Shown here: positions 27,101-37,848 of the stretch, piece after piece | How the letters are laid out: each line of letters begins with the position of its first letter | How positions within the stretch are numbered: the stretch's first letter is position 1 | From: Protea cynaroides | Taxonomy: Eukaryota > Streptophyta > Magnoliopsida > Proteales > Proteaceae | DNA: 64,000 nt | Direction of reading: 5' to 3' | Assembly: GCA_028583415.1 (NCBI GenBank) | Contig: CM053274.1 | Location: 87,807,902 to 87,871,901 of the forward strand | Made by a program: the position numbers and the translations under genes | The notes under the pieces: generated by a model | Seen by the model: the letters and a program-made list of their open reading frames with translations, nothing else | Told to the model about the DNA's origin: nothing | Database searches by the model: none

Positions 27101-30100
27101 GATTTCGCTGAACACATCGTTTTCAGGCTTTTACATTTTTCCAATTTGTCTTGATTTCACCAAGAAGAGAGATCGTAGAAAAGGGATATTCGACACTAAT
27201 TGAATGAAGAGGCTCCCTTTTTTCCAATTTGTATTGATTTCACCAAACAATGTGTTTTCAAATACTTACCCAAAAAAATTGTGTTTTCAAGTCTTTGCAC
27301 TTTCCTGGATTTTGTTGAACACCGTGTTTTTCAAAAGATTTTGCATTTTCTCAATTTTGTCTTCATTTCACCAAACAACATGTTTTCAAGTGCAATCTAC
27401 CCAAAAAAAAGCGTGTTTTCAAGTGCACTTACTTACCTGAAAAAAAGGTGTTTACAAGTGTTTGCACTTTTCTTGATTTCCTTGAACAATGCGTTTCAAA
27501 GATTTTACATAATTCTAGTTTGTCTTTCTTTCACCATACAATATTTTTCAAGTCATTGTTACTTACCCAAAAAATATATATATTTTTCAAGTCATCATGC
27601 TGATTACACAGGTTTGTCAACGGTTGGGGGGAGGGGGCATACCCCCTAGCCACCCCCTAGCTCTACCCCTCTACCCCTGTATCTCCATTTACTTTTGTTG
27701 TAATGTGATAGTAAAAGCAATCAGCATCACACATAATCTAGTTCAACATGATCGCACCAAGCATGTAGAGATTGACCGTCATTTCATCAAGGATAAGCTG
27801 GACCAAGGAGTAATTTGTGTTCCCTTCATTCAATCCGATGCCCAATTAGTAGATGTTTTCACTAAAAGGCTTAGTAGTAAAGGTTTTGGTCCTATTGTTC
27901 ACAAGTTGGGTTTGTTTGATGTTTATGCTCCAACTTGAGGGGGAGTGTTGTAAAGTGGGTTTACGTCTAGGTTCGATATATCTAGGGATAAGAGTGCTGA
28001 CTCATTCCTGACCTGTCTCACCTTTCATTTAATCCCTATTTCTTTATAAATAAAGCACGGCCTATGTCAATCTAAGCAAGCCACTATTCTCTCATTAATT
28101 ATTTCCACAACTTCCTAATATGCTTTGTAATTATGGTAAGCTCATTTGTTTGCTGTTGTGTTCAGGTTTCATAAGCTTGTAACTAGATGCTATTGCCCAA
28201 CGACCGAGGTGGCAAAAAGGGCATTAAAAGCTGGACTTCAGCCTTCTCAAATGAAAGTTTTTGGCCTTCCGGTGCGACCTTCATTTGTAAAGCCTGTTCG
28301 ACCTAAGGTTGCATTTTTTTTCTTTTTGAGTACCTTCATATACTTTTCTTACCTGCTTTACAGGATCACTAATGTCACTGACATTGTTTGATGAGAGAAC
28401 ATAAGTTACATGTTGGATGTGCATCAAAAGAAGAACATAGTAGGGGAATGACAACAAGATATAAAGCACAATCCTCATTAGATGCTTCTTCTAAGGTGTT
28501 CTCCTGGCCAATGAGCCTGATTAATCTTCCCACCTGATTGGTTTGATTTTTTATTAGTAGTGAAAATTCTAACATTCAAGATAAAATTCCAATATCTCAT
28601 ATATGAGATGATAAAAATAACTTGACTCTGTTGATTTTGGTTTTGTAGACCTCATTGGATGGGGCTCACTGAATGTTGTTTCCTGCCTGATGCATGACTG
28701 CATGTGCTTTTGTTTTATTGGTTTTCTTAGACACTTTCCTTGATTTCTGGCTTATTCCACAGTGGTTTCATTATTATGTTATGCTTAATTGAAAGTATTA
28801 TATTGGCACCTATTTATTCCTTTTCTGTAAGTAGGTTGAATTGAAGAGAGAGTTGGGAATGGATAAGGATCTTCCTGCTGTCTTATTGATGGGAGGCGGC
28901 GAAGGAATGGGTCCTATCGAGGATACTGTTCGGGCACTTGGGAGTACATTGTATGATGAAGGTGCTGGTGAACCAATAGGTCAGGTTCTCGTGATTTGTG
29001 GCCGCAATGCAAAACTTGCCAACAAATTGCTTTCAATTGATTGGAAGATTCCTGTTCAGGTATCACCCTGAGCTTACCTCTTCCATTTGCAATCTCGATT
29101 GTGCTTTTCTTCTTCAAAATCAGCTCCCACATTCCTATTAGAAACATAAATAATTTCAATTTCAAATTGCAAATAATGGTGGGAGTTGTGCTGGTCAAAT
29201 CTTGTCAGCTTAACATAGGAAATGAAAATCCTGAATCAAACCAGAAATTAAATTTGATTTTTTTTAGTTGATTGCGTAGTTGCCATGGTGCTCCCTAGGT
29301 GATAAGGCTGGCCTCAATGTTCAAGGGAACCAGTCGCCTTCTGTATCAAGGCGCCCAGACCTAGAAAATGAAGGAAGCATTCCTTTGAATATGGTTCTTG
29401 TTGGGTGCCTTGGCCTTGCCTTGGATCCATGATAACTATCGTCGACTGGACCTGGAAAAGTGGGTGGTAACTGGTTTTATTCATTGAAAACTGGTGGATG
29501 AAGATGGGCTTAAATTGCCCAGGCCAGGAAGGTTGACTGGATGAGCCAAGAGCTGTTGTCCATATTTGCAATTATGTGGTTGGTTTCTTCAATTGATGAT
29601 CTTTGCTTTTTTGTGCTGAAGATACAGTTTAGAAACAAGGAAATAGCAATAAGCTTAAAATATCCTATTTTTGTTAGGGTTACTGTTGGGAATAGTCCCA
29701 CATTGAGGAAGTCTGAGACTTTGGATGTCTTCATATATTCTTGGGCCGTCTACACCTAATAACGAATACTTTTGTGTTGGACTCCAAGCTTCAATAGTTA
29801 CTGTTAACAGCAAAGAATGGGACTGAATGTTTGGATGGTCTATGGAACCAATCAAGCCCTTTATTTATAACAAAAGAAGGGAAGAGAAAATTGCAACTAT
29901 GGCCTACATTAAGCAACTCCATTTAATTAGAGTTAGTCAAAGGGGAAAACCTCCAATATGGCCTTACGGCTACATAATTCAACAGTTACCATATGTGCAG
30001 TTGCTTAGTTTGGATGTAATTGATAATCATGGCCATTCAGGTGCATGTTAGAATTTTGCAATCCCCTCCAAGGAGTGGCATACCAATTTTACAATCGTGG

Positions 30101-30617
30101 CCATTTAGTTTGGATGTAATTGAAAATCATGGCCATTTAGGTGTAGGTGTATGTGCATCTAGGAAGAAACAGGACATATTGAGGATGATTTGTCTTGGTT
30201 CTGTTTTTCTCATTAAAATTATATTTTTCCTGTATTCTTTCTTTTTTGTGCAATAACTTCCTTGCTTAAGTACTTGAGCTCCAATTTTCAGGTGAAGGGA
30301 TTTGTCACTAAGATGGAAGAATGCATGGGTGTCTGTGATTGCATTATTACGAAGGTAAATTTCTTGTGAAGGTGGATGGACTCTTTTTTTATTTGTACTA
30401 TTGTCCATGTTCTAACCGTAGTTGGTAAGCTGGTATTGCAGGCAGGACCAGGGACAATTGCAGAAGCTATGATAACGGGCCTTCCTATAATACTCAACAA
30501 TTATATTGCTGGACAGGTAATTAGGTTTTCTGCAATATTATATTCTTTTCATGTTAAGAAAATAAGGTCTTGCCAATTTTGGCTGTTCCCCGCCCCCCCC
30601 CACCCCAAACCTCCAAA

Positions 30618-30654
<37 letters not shown>

Positions 30655-31665
30655 ATCCCAACTAAATGGGGTTGGCTATATGGATTATTGTCTACCAATC
30701 AGCTCTGTTAGATGTCATACTTGAAGTAAGGCCTAAGCTATGATATAGGCTAACCTAGGGTCTCTAGTTTAACCTACTCTGACACAACAAATTAACACAA
30801 GGATTAAAGAAATAACTAACTAATGTATAGGGACTGTTGTGGGCAGCAACTCACATGACATGCTTATGAGATTAGTATCATGATAAATGTAAGTAAATAA
30901 TAGTATAAAGCCAAGTAACATGATCAACTAAACAATTATTAATTAGGTTTCATGTCATGTTCATAATGAACCATAGGTTAAGAAGTACTAATGTGCAAAA
31001 GATTTTAAAACTCCTAAAACTAACAAGATTAAATGCCTAATGATTAGATAAACCCATGAACATGTAAAAAACAACAACTTTCCAATAATTAAAGATACGA
31101 AACCCTAACCATAACAGTGCTAAAAACGACGACTCAGCTGTAAACAAACTTCACATAATGCTGTTTATGCTAATAAATATTAAACATGACAAGATTATGA
31201 TAAAATTTATGTGGAATGGAGTTACAGATTAGCATGATGTACTAGAACAAAAATAAGTAACCCAACAATAGGTTATCACTATGATACGCTTAACAGAAGG
31301 GGTAATATAAGGAGAATAATTAAAACAGCTATGGTTTTGGGTGTTGCCAGTGTACAGCTAGGTATTCTTGGGTTAATTCTTAATAACCAGAAAATAAAAC
31401 ACAACACAAAAGAGAAGAGGACAAGGGGTACTGTCGAGAGCAGTGCAAACAGTGATAAGGGAATTCTGTAACAAGATAGAGAGAGGGATAGGAAGATAAG
31501 AGAGAAAGAAGGGGGAAGTGATTTGTGGACAGATCAGCAAGGGGGGAGCAGAAACATACGTGTCTTCAGTAGATAGAGAGAAAGCCGAGAGAGAGATAGG
31601 GGATTGGGGTGTTTCAAACCTGCACAAAGAGAAGAGAGAGAGACGAGAAAGAGAGATCACGAGAG

Positions 31666-31697
<32 letters not shown>

Positions 31698-33485
31698 GTA
31701 TTCAATAATCAACATCTAAATTTCATTAATTAAAAAAGAGTCTTTATAAGGCTTACAATCCTAATTAGAGTATAACTCTAAAGACTAATAAAAACGAACC
31801 AAATCATAAACCAACTAAACAATTAAATGGGGTCCATAGTTGGGACCCACAACTCTAACAAACTAAAGAGCTAGAGCCCACGTCTAATGTATGTGGGGTC
31901 CACCATAAAAGAAATAAAATAAATAAAATAGAAAAATCCCACGCCTCCAACAATAAAATAAAATAAAATAAATAAAATCCTAAATCTAAAAGGAATCCTA
32001 GATGTTCTCATCAAGTTATACATGTCTTTCTTCACTACCTCCTCTAGAGTCATCTTAGGTTTGCCTCTAGCTCTTTTAGATCCTTCAATCTAAATCAAAT
32101 CACTCCTCCGTGGGCATCTAACGGCCTCCGTTGAACATGACCATACCATCTCAAACCACTTCCCCCCCCCGGGGCCGGGGGGGAAACAGAAGAAAGAAAC
32201 AATGAGAAGAGGTCTATGATTGAAATAATGGAAATATTATAAATTTTCATGAACAACAGAAACAGTAGGAAACCTTGGGCACTGGAATTATACAAAATGA
32301 TAAAGAGACATCAGACATGGAAGATTCGTGTAAATCATGCTGCCATGATCAACTTTTTTGTAAGATAACTTATTCAGCACACATCCAAACCCACCTTCAA
32401 TGACTTCATTTCTGCTCAAGTGGAATAAGTTTCACCAATCTTAAAGGAAAATTTTTTTTGGGTTGGGAGGATTGGAAGAGCTGAAAATGGGATTGAATCC
32501 CAGGCCTTGGAACGAAGCCACCTTACCAGTACAACATGCTGTCTCCTTATGCAAGCTACTTGTAACTTGTGAGCTTATTGAGGAGCTTAATACCATTGAA
32601 CCCTTGATTGTGACTTGAAAGTTCCATCTGACTGGCATGAGTAGCATTTTCACTTATTCATTATAAAATTCTGATTATATATGTAAATTAATCCAGAATT
32701 CATGATATTTATAATTTTTCCTTTATGTAATTGTTAACCCATGATTAAACTATTAGTGTAATGAATTGCATTTGTCATAGTTGTAGTGGAAGAAGGAAGA
32801 TGAGTATGGATTTCAACATGCCAATATGATAGAGATGTCAGAAATATTTGGACATTTAAAACCAAGCTTTAGATGACATTGATTATACTATCTTTTCTAA
32901 TCTAATTGCTAATGATTTTCTGTTTTCCTTTTTGAATTAGTTTATCTCTTGTACTTAATTTCTAACAAACTTTCATGAACACCAGAATCACTAATATACA
33001 GGTCTAATATCAATTAACTGATTTTCAGAAATGGGGAAAAACAATGAAAAAGAGGATCCAACTTCCCTCAAAGAACTAGAACACAGTTGCATAAAAATTT
33101 AAATTAGTGGAGCTCTGACAAGATAATCCTTACGAAGCTTTTGGTTGACAAGATGACAACCATGACTGCTGCTTCGTTGTATACCTGATCTTATGAATAA
33201 AATCTGTCCTGTTTACATTCTCTTGCTACTGTGTTTATATTACAGGAAGTTGGGAATGTGCCATATGTGGTGGAGAATGGATGTGGGAAGTACTCAAAGT
33301 CACCAAAAGAGATAGCAAAAATTGTGGCTGAATGGTTTGGTCCCAAAGCTGATGAGCTTGAGGCCATGTCTCGGGATGCATTAAAGCTGGCTAGACCAGA
33401 TGCAGTATTTAAGATAGTTCATGATCTGCATGAGTTGGTGAGACAAAGAAGTTTACTTGTACCCCAGTATTCTTGTACAAGTTAA
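24128..33485 (+). CDS. MGD1: Monogalactosyldiacylglycerol synthase, chloroplast (MGD1-like)
   Basis: Transfers galactose from UDP-galactose to diacylglycerol to make MGDG, the main thylakoid lipid, at the inner plastid envelope (EC 2.4.1.46). Exons: 24128-24625, 24727-24899, 26038-26199, 28166-28307, 28835-29059, 30292-30354, 30442-30516, 33246-33485. They encode 525 residues, close to the roughly 530 of Arabidopsis MGD1; all junctions are GT-AG and in frame. Residues 1 to about 105 are a transit-peptide-like, Ser/Arg-rich leader, marking type A MGD. The GT28-type N-terminal domain has SDTGGGH (140-146, with the catalytic-type His146). The C-terminal domain has MGGGEGMG (344-351), EECMG..DCIITK and AGPGTIAE (422-429), whose Glu is the conserved catalytic-type residue. 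ENGCGK.S.SPKEI follows near the end. Introns 2, 3, 5 and 7 are large and transposon-rich. Confidence 0.97.
26654..27595 (+). repeat. Diverged minisatellite in MGDG synthase intron 3
   Basis: About ten tandem units of roughly 90-95 bases. Each carries 'caagattttacattttt', 'cttgatttcaccaaacaa' and 'cgtgttttcaagtctttg'. Starts fall near 26662, 26757, 26852, 26941, 27032 and 27125, with later units degenerate. Each unit looks like two diverged half-units of about 46 bases (TTGATTTC..GAAC and TTGATTTCACCAAAC halves). The frames running through it are repeat artefacts. Confidence 0.85.
27700..28120 (+). mobile_element. Truncated Ty1/copia element: RNase H tail plus 3' LTR
   Basis: An in-frame fragment at about 27711-27938 encodes the copia RNase H end, with QHDRTKHVEIDRHFI and a VDVFTKRL..KGF stretch, to a stop. 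It is followed by the polypurine tract GAGGGGGAG (27937-27945) and an LTR of about 175 bases from TGTTGTAAAG (27946) to near 28120, with a TATA-like TTTATAAATAAAG near 28043. Everything upstream of RNase H is missing. It lies sense within intron 3 of the MGDG synthase gene. Confidence 0.85.
29273..29442. mobile_element. Candidate degenerate MITE
   Basis: TAGTTGCCATGG at the left and, inverted, TAGTTATCATGG at the right enclose a 'gcc/ggc'-rich core with 'AAGGCGCC'. It resembles the AGTTGTCAAGGC element at 39183-39331. No target duplication was identified. Confidence 0.3.
29679..29801 (+). mobile_element. Solo LTR of a TRIM-like element
   Basis: A 113-base unit (29684-29796) begins TGTTGGGAATAGTCCCACAT and ends TTCAATA, between exact 5-base duplications GTTAC (29679-29683 and 29797-29801). 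The first 20 bases nearly match the LTR start of the TRIM at 54118-54431 (minus strand). It lies in intron 5 of the MGDG synthase gene. Confidence 0.6.
30006..30145 (+). repeat. Direct duplication in MGDG synthase intron 5
   Basis: 'AGTTTGGATGTAATTGA(T/A)AATCATGGCCATT' occurs at about 30007 and again at about 30108, a period of 101 bases. Intronic, no coding meaning. Confidence 0.75.
30618..30740 (-). mobile_element. RTE-type LINE 3' end, first half (split by solo LTR)
   Basis: A poly-A tract (about 30619-30650) is followed by CCTTATCCCAACTAAATGGG and downstream sequence collinear with the LINE copy at 61867-62178. The match breaks at 30740 and resumes at 32014-32165. On the minus strand this is the 3' tail of a LINE. 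It lies in intron 7 of the MGDG synthase gene. Confidence 0.7.
30736..32018 (-). mobile_element. Solo LTR-like insertion inside a LINE
   Basis: A 1273-base insert (30741-32013) begins TGATATAGG and ends CTCATCA, flanked by AGCTA and AGTTA (5-base duplication, one mismatch). Removing it rejoins the LINE halves collinearly. It holds a GA-rich stretch (31440-31660), a T-tract of about 26 bases and AT-rich tails. It has no coding sequence, so a solo LTR is the likeliest reading. Orientation is inferred from the T-tract. Confidence 0.6.
32014..32165 (-). mobile_element. RTE-type LINE 3' end, second half
   Basis: On the minus strand it encodes the end of the plant RTE reverse transcriptase ORF: LRWYGHVQRRP (32095-32160 region), then after a gap TLEEVVKKDM (about 32020-32053). 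The left half is at 30618-30740. It stops in a C/G homopolymer hairpin at 32162-32183. Confidence 0.75.
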
Positions 33486-33699
33486 CCTTATCAATTTTGC
33501 ATGTTTTCTGATAAAATGCTCTTACGGGCAAAATAAATTTCTGTGCTTCACTCTTATTGCTTTGCTCTGATATTCAAATAATGTTCTTATATTCTACTTT
33601 CCTTTTCAACCGAAGTTCGATTTGATCTTTTTCTGCTGGAATGCAAGTTGGGTTAACTTGAACCTGAACTCTGCAACACCTTGGCCTCCAGTCAGCATA

Positions 33700-33844
33700 C
33701 CACGGTTTTAGGCATCGGGATCGGATCGGCTAATACGGTGATCCATATCAGTATTGGCCACCTGTCTGTAGCAATCCGATACTGATCCCGTATCGATTTT
33801 CAGAGTGACTGATACCCTTTCTGATATTGTGAACTAAACCATGG
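33700..33844. mobile_element. MITE-like unit with 'CCGATAC' interior
   Basis: The termini CCACGGTTTTAG and, inverted, CCATGGTTTAG enclose repeated GATCGG/CCGATAC words. The flanks share GCATA, offset by one base on the right. The interior 'ATCCGATACTGATCC..ATCGATTTTCAGAGTGAC' is repeated in diverged form at about 655-715. Confidence 0.5.
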
Positions 33845-36029
33845 GGCATACTGCTTTAGCTTATATTGGTAGTCATATTGTTACAAGTGTTTTATTTCTT
33901 ATTGTATAGGTTTGTAGACTAGTAAGATGAATACTGTTCTCTGGTTCTTGATATAAGAGCCAAGTCACAATATAAATTTGGGAAAATCTCATCTGACCTA
34001 ACCTAGTTCAACACTTCAACTCAATGATCCTTTGCTTCAGTGGGAAATGTGGATAGATTGTGCACTGCATGGGTTCTCTCAAACCCAAGGTTGAGTTGGG
34101 TTGGGTTGATATTTGGTTGACCTTTATACAGTCAGAGTTGTTCTTGAGTTGGTCCCCAATCCATACAAGCTACACCCCTAACAGGTCAGGCCTAGGGTGG
34201 GTCAATATTTCTTTATCCAAGCTGTCAAGCCAACCTGGCCTAAACCAGTGCGAAATATAAGAATGCCGGTCTGGTGATCTTTTCCCATGCCTTCTCACAT
34301 TTTGACATTCTCTCTCCTCCTTAATTATTTGAGTCTCCCATTGATGACACCATTTCCTGCACCCCATTGGTGTGATATTGGAGAATCCCTCCCCACTAGT
34401 GTTGTAGGAAACCCTCCCCCATGCCATTTGAAAGAGTCCCCTGCTGATAAACAATTGGTGTAGTTGTTGCACCTTTTTTTTTTTTTTTTTTTTTGGCGTG
34501 GGGGAGAATTCAAAAAAATGTGACTTTCATCATCAAGACAGAATCAACTTATTATCATTTCATGATAATATTGAGATGCAATCACATGAAGTTTGGATCA
34601 TATGTTGAGAGAAGCCGCAATTTGAAAACTCTTTTAGGTAATTTTTCTAGGAAAAGGTTGTCTGCACATGCATGGCTCCTGCTTTGATCATCGGATGGGA
34701 ATAAATGGACAATGTGTAATATCAAATTTTTCTTTTTGTGATGGATGAAAGACCTGATGTGACTGTATATGTATACTATCCGTGTGTAAATAATGGGTTC
34801 ATTTTTTATGAGATATTTGTAGAAATGTCTCAGGTAACAGTATAATATTATAAAAAAAATATCCACACACCATCCATATGGGTATCCTACTGATACTGTC
34901 TCTCTCCTCCCTAAACATGTGAACTCCCTACCGTTGAAAATGCATTCTGTACCCCAATTTGTGTGGTATTAGAGATTCCCCCATGTCAGTAGCATGGGAA
35001 AGCTCTACCCTATAATATTAATGGGAATGTCTAGTAACATCTCTATAGATTAATTAACATATAACCTTTTTTCATTATCCTTTGTCTTATTTCAAGAAAA
35101 TCTATAAACCGGGGTAAAAGAGGATTTTCAAAATATTTTTGAAAGTGACTTGTTTGGCACATAATTTTAAAGTACTTGTATTATGAAGGCAAAAATAAGG
35201 TTACAAATTAATTGCCAAGGTGTCAATAAGAAAATCTCAATATTAATAGAAGAAACAACTTAAGCTTACCTTTCATTTTCGTTTTCAAAATGATTTAAGG
35301 ACTTAGGCATGGACATGTCTATTCCATGTCACGTCCGATCCACACTTGTTTAAGGTCGAGTTTCACACGAGTAAGGCTGAGTTTAGATTTCTTTTGGCCG
35401 ATGCTGTCTGATTTAGAGGTGAGCTCATGTTTCGACTTTTTGAGAGACAATTTCATCATTCTTTTATCAACGTATCAGGTATCTGACACCATGATTCGCC
35501 AACATCCAACTTTAAATCCTTATAAAATCCGTCCCCTTGTTTGCTATTTGTTGATAATACCCCTCTTCCATTGAGTCTTACTTTATTGTGGGTGTCAGGT
35601 AAATTTTCATTCTCCTGTTTTCTCTTAAGACCACTCATCTTTGTCTTTGGTTGTAAATTTCATTTTTTATGGCTATTATTTGGTTTTTTTTCATTCTACT
35701 CCCATAAAATGAAATTAATATTTTAAAACTCTTAGACCAAATGATGGTCAAACTTTTATTTTAATCAAATTTTATATTGAATAAAATAGCGTTTTCCTAT
35801 AAAGTTAATAGATTCTTCTGTCATTCATTATCAGCTCAATCAACATTCTTACTCCATTAAGGAAATTTCAAGTCAATACAATTAAAAAAAAAAAGTCGCC
35901 TAAATAGATAAAAATAAATAGAAAACCTATGGTGAATCATCTTTGAGTTGGTAGTATAGGTTACGTCCTTTCATAATTGAATACTTTATTTATTTCTGAT
36001 AAAAAAAATTAAAAAAAAATACATGTATG

Positions 36030-36315
36030 AAAATTTGAGTAGTGGTGGTGGTGGCAGCGGTGGGTGGTGGTGGGACAGTAGTGGTGGCGGCGGTGGGGTG
36101 GTGGTAGTAGCGGTGTGTGGTGGTTCTTTCTTCTCTCAAAATGTACTTCAAAGTAAAAAAAAACATCTATTTGGTACTTCAAAAATTGGGTCCATTTGGA
36201 GCCAGTTCACTTCGTGAGAGTAAAGAATCCAAACCGATTTACCAAACGCAATTCTACTCCATTTTGATTCTGGGAGCCAAAATCCGGATTCTGAAATGTT
36301 ATCAAACAAGCCCTT
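36030..36315. mobile_element. GGT-rich element, truncated copy
   Basis: A GGT/GGC-rich block (36038-36124) is followed by non-repetitive sequence ending, inverted, in GGGCTTGTTTGATAACATTT. This is close to the terminus of the complete element at 56549-57184. No left terminus is seen. Confidence 0.5.
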
Positions 36316-36587
36316 AACGATCGGTCTAGGTTGGTTTTCATATTTGGTTTGTTTTTAGTTAGACCATGTTGGTTTTTTAATTAGCATTATGAATAACATC
36401 ATCCAGGATCATGACCTTATAGTTTATTGAACAATCGATATCATGTTTCAATCTTTTTTCAATCAAGCTTGTTCGGTTTAATTGGTATAGTTTAGGTTTT
36501 AATCTAGTTCATTTATCCATCCAATGCATGAGCCACACAGCTAGATAGGAAAAGCTAGATAGGAAAGCTTTTCTCTTTAGGCTTTGA

Positions 36588-37190
36588 TTGGTTGCAATGG
36601 GAAACACAAAGAAGGGAAATAAAAATTTTGAACTTAAAAAAAGAACTTTTATAATCATTGATTCATTGCAACACATGACTACGAAACTACGGTTCTCTTT
36701 GGTATAGTTTATATTTATGTTTATAAGTTATTTATGACAAATCATTAATTAGAAAAAATTATGAGTCATAAATAATAACCGTTTGCTACCATTATACATA
36801 TAGAAGTAATAATAGATTATCACAATAATGTTAAACACCTTCTAACCTATTTGTAGATTTTAAATTATATTAATTTATTTTAAATATAAATAAATATCAT
36901 AAATCATTCTCAATAACTACATATGTCATAATATATTATATAATTAATTCTATAATAAATATCAAAAAGAGCCTAACTCTAAATCATTTTATATTAGTTA
37001 TTAACTTACATCTTACCTTGCATCCACATATGAAAAATAAAATAAAATTTAAATCTAATAAATATTATTACTAAATATGGTAAGAAATATTGGTAGTTTA
37101 TACAATCATCTTATGTTAGAGTTATAAAAAATATTTTATTTGAAAATTTTCATTTTTTATTTTTTAATTTTCCTTCCATTATAATATATA
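36588..37190. mobile_element. Tourist-like MITE interrupted by a second MITE
   Basis: The left part (TTTGATTGGTTGCAATGGGA, AAAATTTTGAACTTAAAAAA) and the part after 37020 (ACTAAATATGGTAAGAAATA, GAAAATTTTCATTTTT) match the halves of the MITE at 49382-49603. Between them, 36692-36974 has its own ends GGTTCTCTTTGGTAT and, inverted, GGCTCTTTTTGATAT. This indicates a nested AT-rich insertion. Bounds are approximate. Confidence 0.5.
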
Positions 37191-37848
37191 GGAGAGATAA
37201 AAAAAAAATCAACTTGATTATGCTGTTCTCACCAAAAAGAATAAATTGATTCTTCCCGACACCAAGCTATCCTGTTTGGCTGTTTCAGAGCAACCAAACA
37301 CGCCATTGAAATCCAAGAGACGATCAAATTTCTTATTAAAATGTCCAAGTCTGTTGGACCCGATTGTCTGCAAAATTAAATCAAAACATACAGAGAACAG
37401 AGAACGTGTGGAGGGAAAATGCCATGGAACTGCCAAGTGGCGCCATATGACTTACAAAATATATGAAGGGTGGTAGTCTTGTAATTTGGAGGATCACTTC
37501 AGTGGGCGGTGTCAACCGTCAAGAACAGTAGAGTGGATGCTAACGTGGAAAGTCGGTTCTTGCATGTAGAGTTACTGAGATCAAAACTCTGCTCTGCCTG
37601 CCATGCACACCAATTTGTTGTTTTTTTTTTTCCGAAATCCCAAATCAAACTCCGTGATTGTTTGTAAAACTACTTCATTTGGGCTTTTCTTCTCTTTTGT
37701 TTGTTCTTTTTCTCGTATTAAACAAAGCTTAGTTTGGTGCAGAAGAGTGTTTCTTGCTTAATAAAAGGGAGGATGGAGGGCCTCTAGGATTTCTCCTTCT
37801 CAAAGGGAATTCAGGATTGTTTCTGGATTTTCTATGTTGAATTCGATA

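Larger units (their letters stand above)
33486..37833. other. Intergenic region of repeats
   Basis: No gene recognised. It contains the MITE-like unit at 33700-33844 and a diverged direct repeat (about 34305-34410 and 34899-35005, sharing CTCTCTCCTCC, CACCCCATTGGTGTG-like and TCCC..TAG blocks). It also holds a poly-T at 34470-34494, a truncated GGT-rich element (about 36030-36315) and nested AT-rich MITEs (36588-37190). The last 400 bases are the transporter promoter. Confidence 0.55.

Noticed and set aside
26839..27649. Several Phe-rich + strand frames and a tandem array that could suggest a CRISPR-like or repeat protein locus
   Set aside because: The units are diverged, contiguous and without spacers, inside a plant intron. 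It is a minisatellite, and the frames follow its period.
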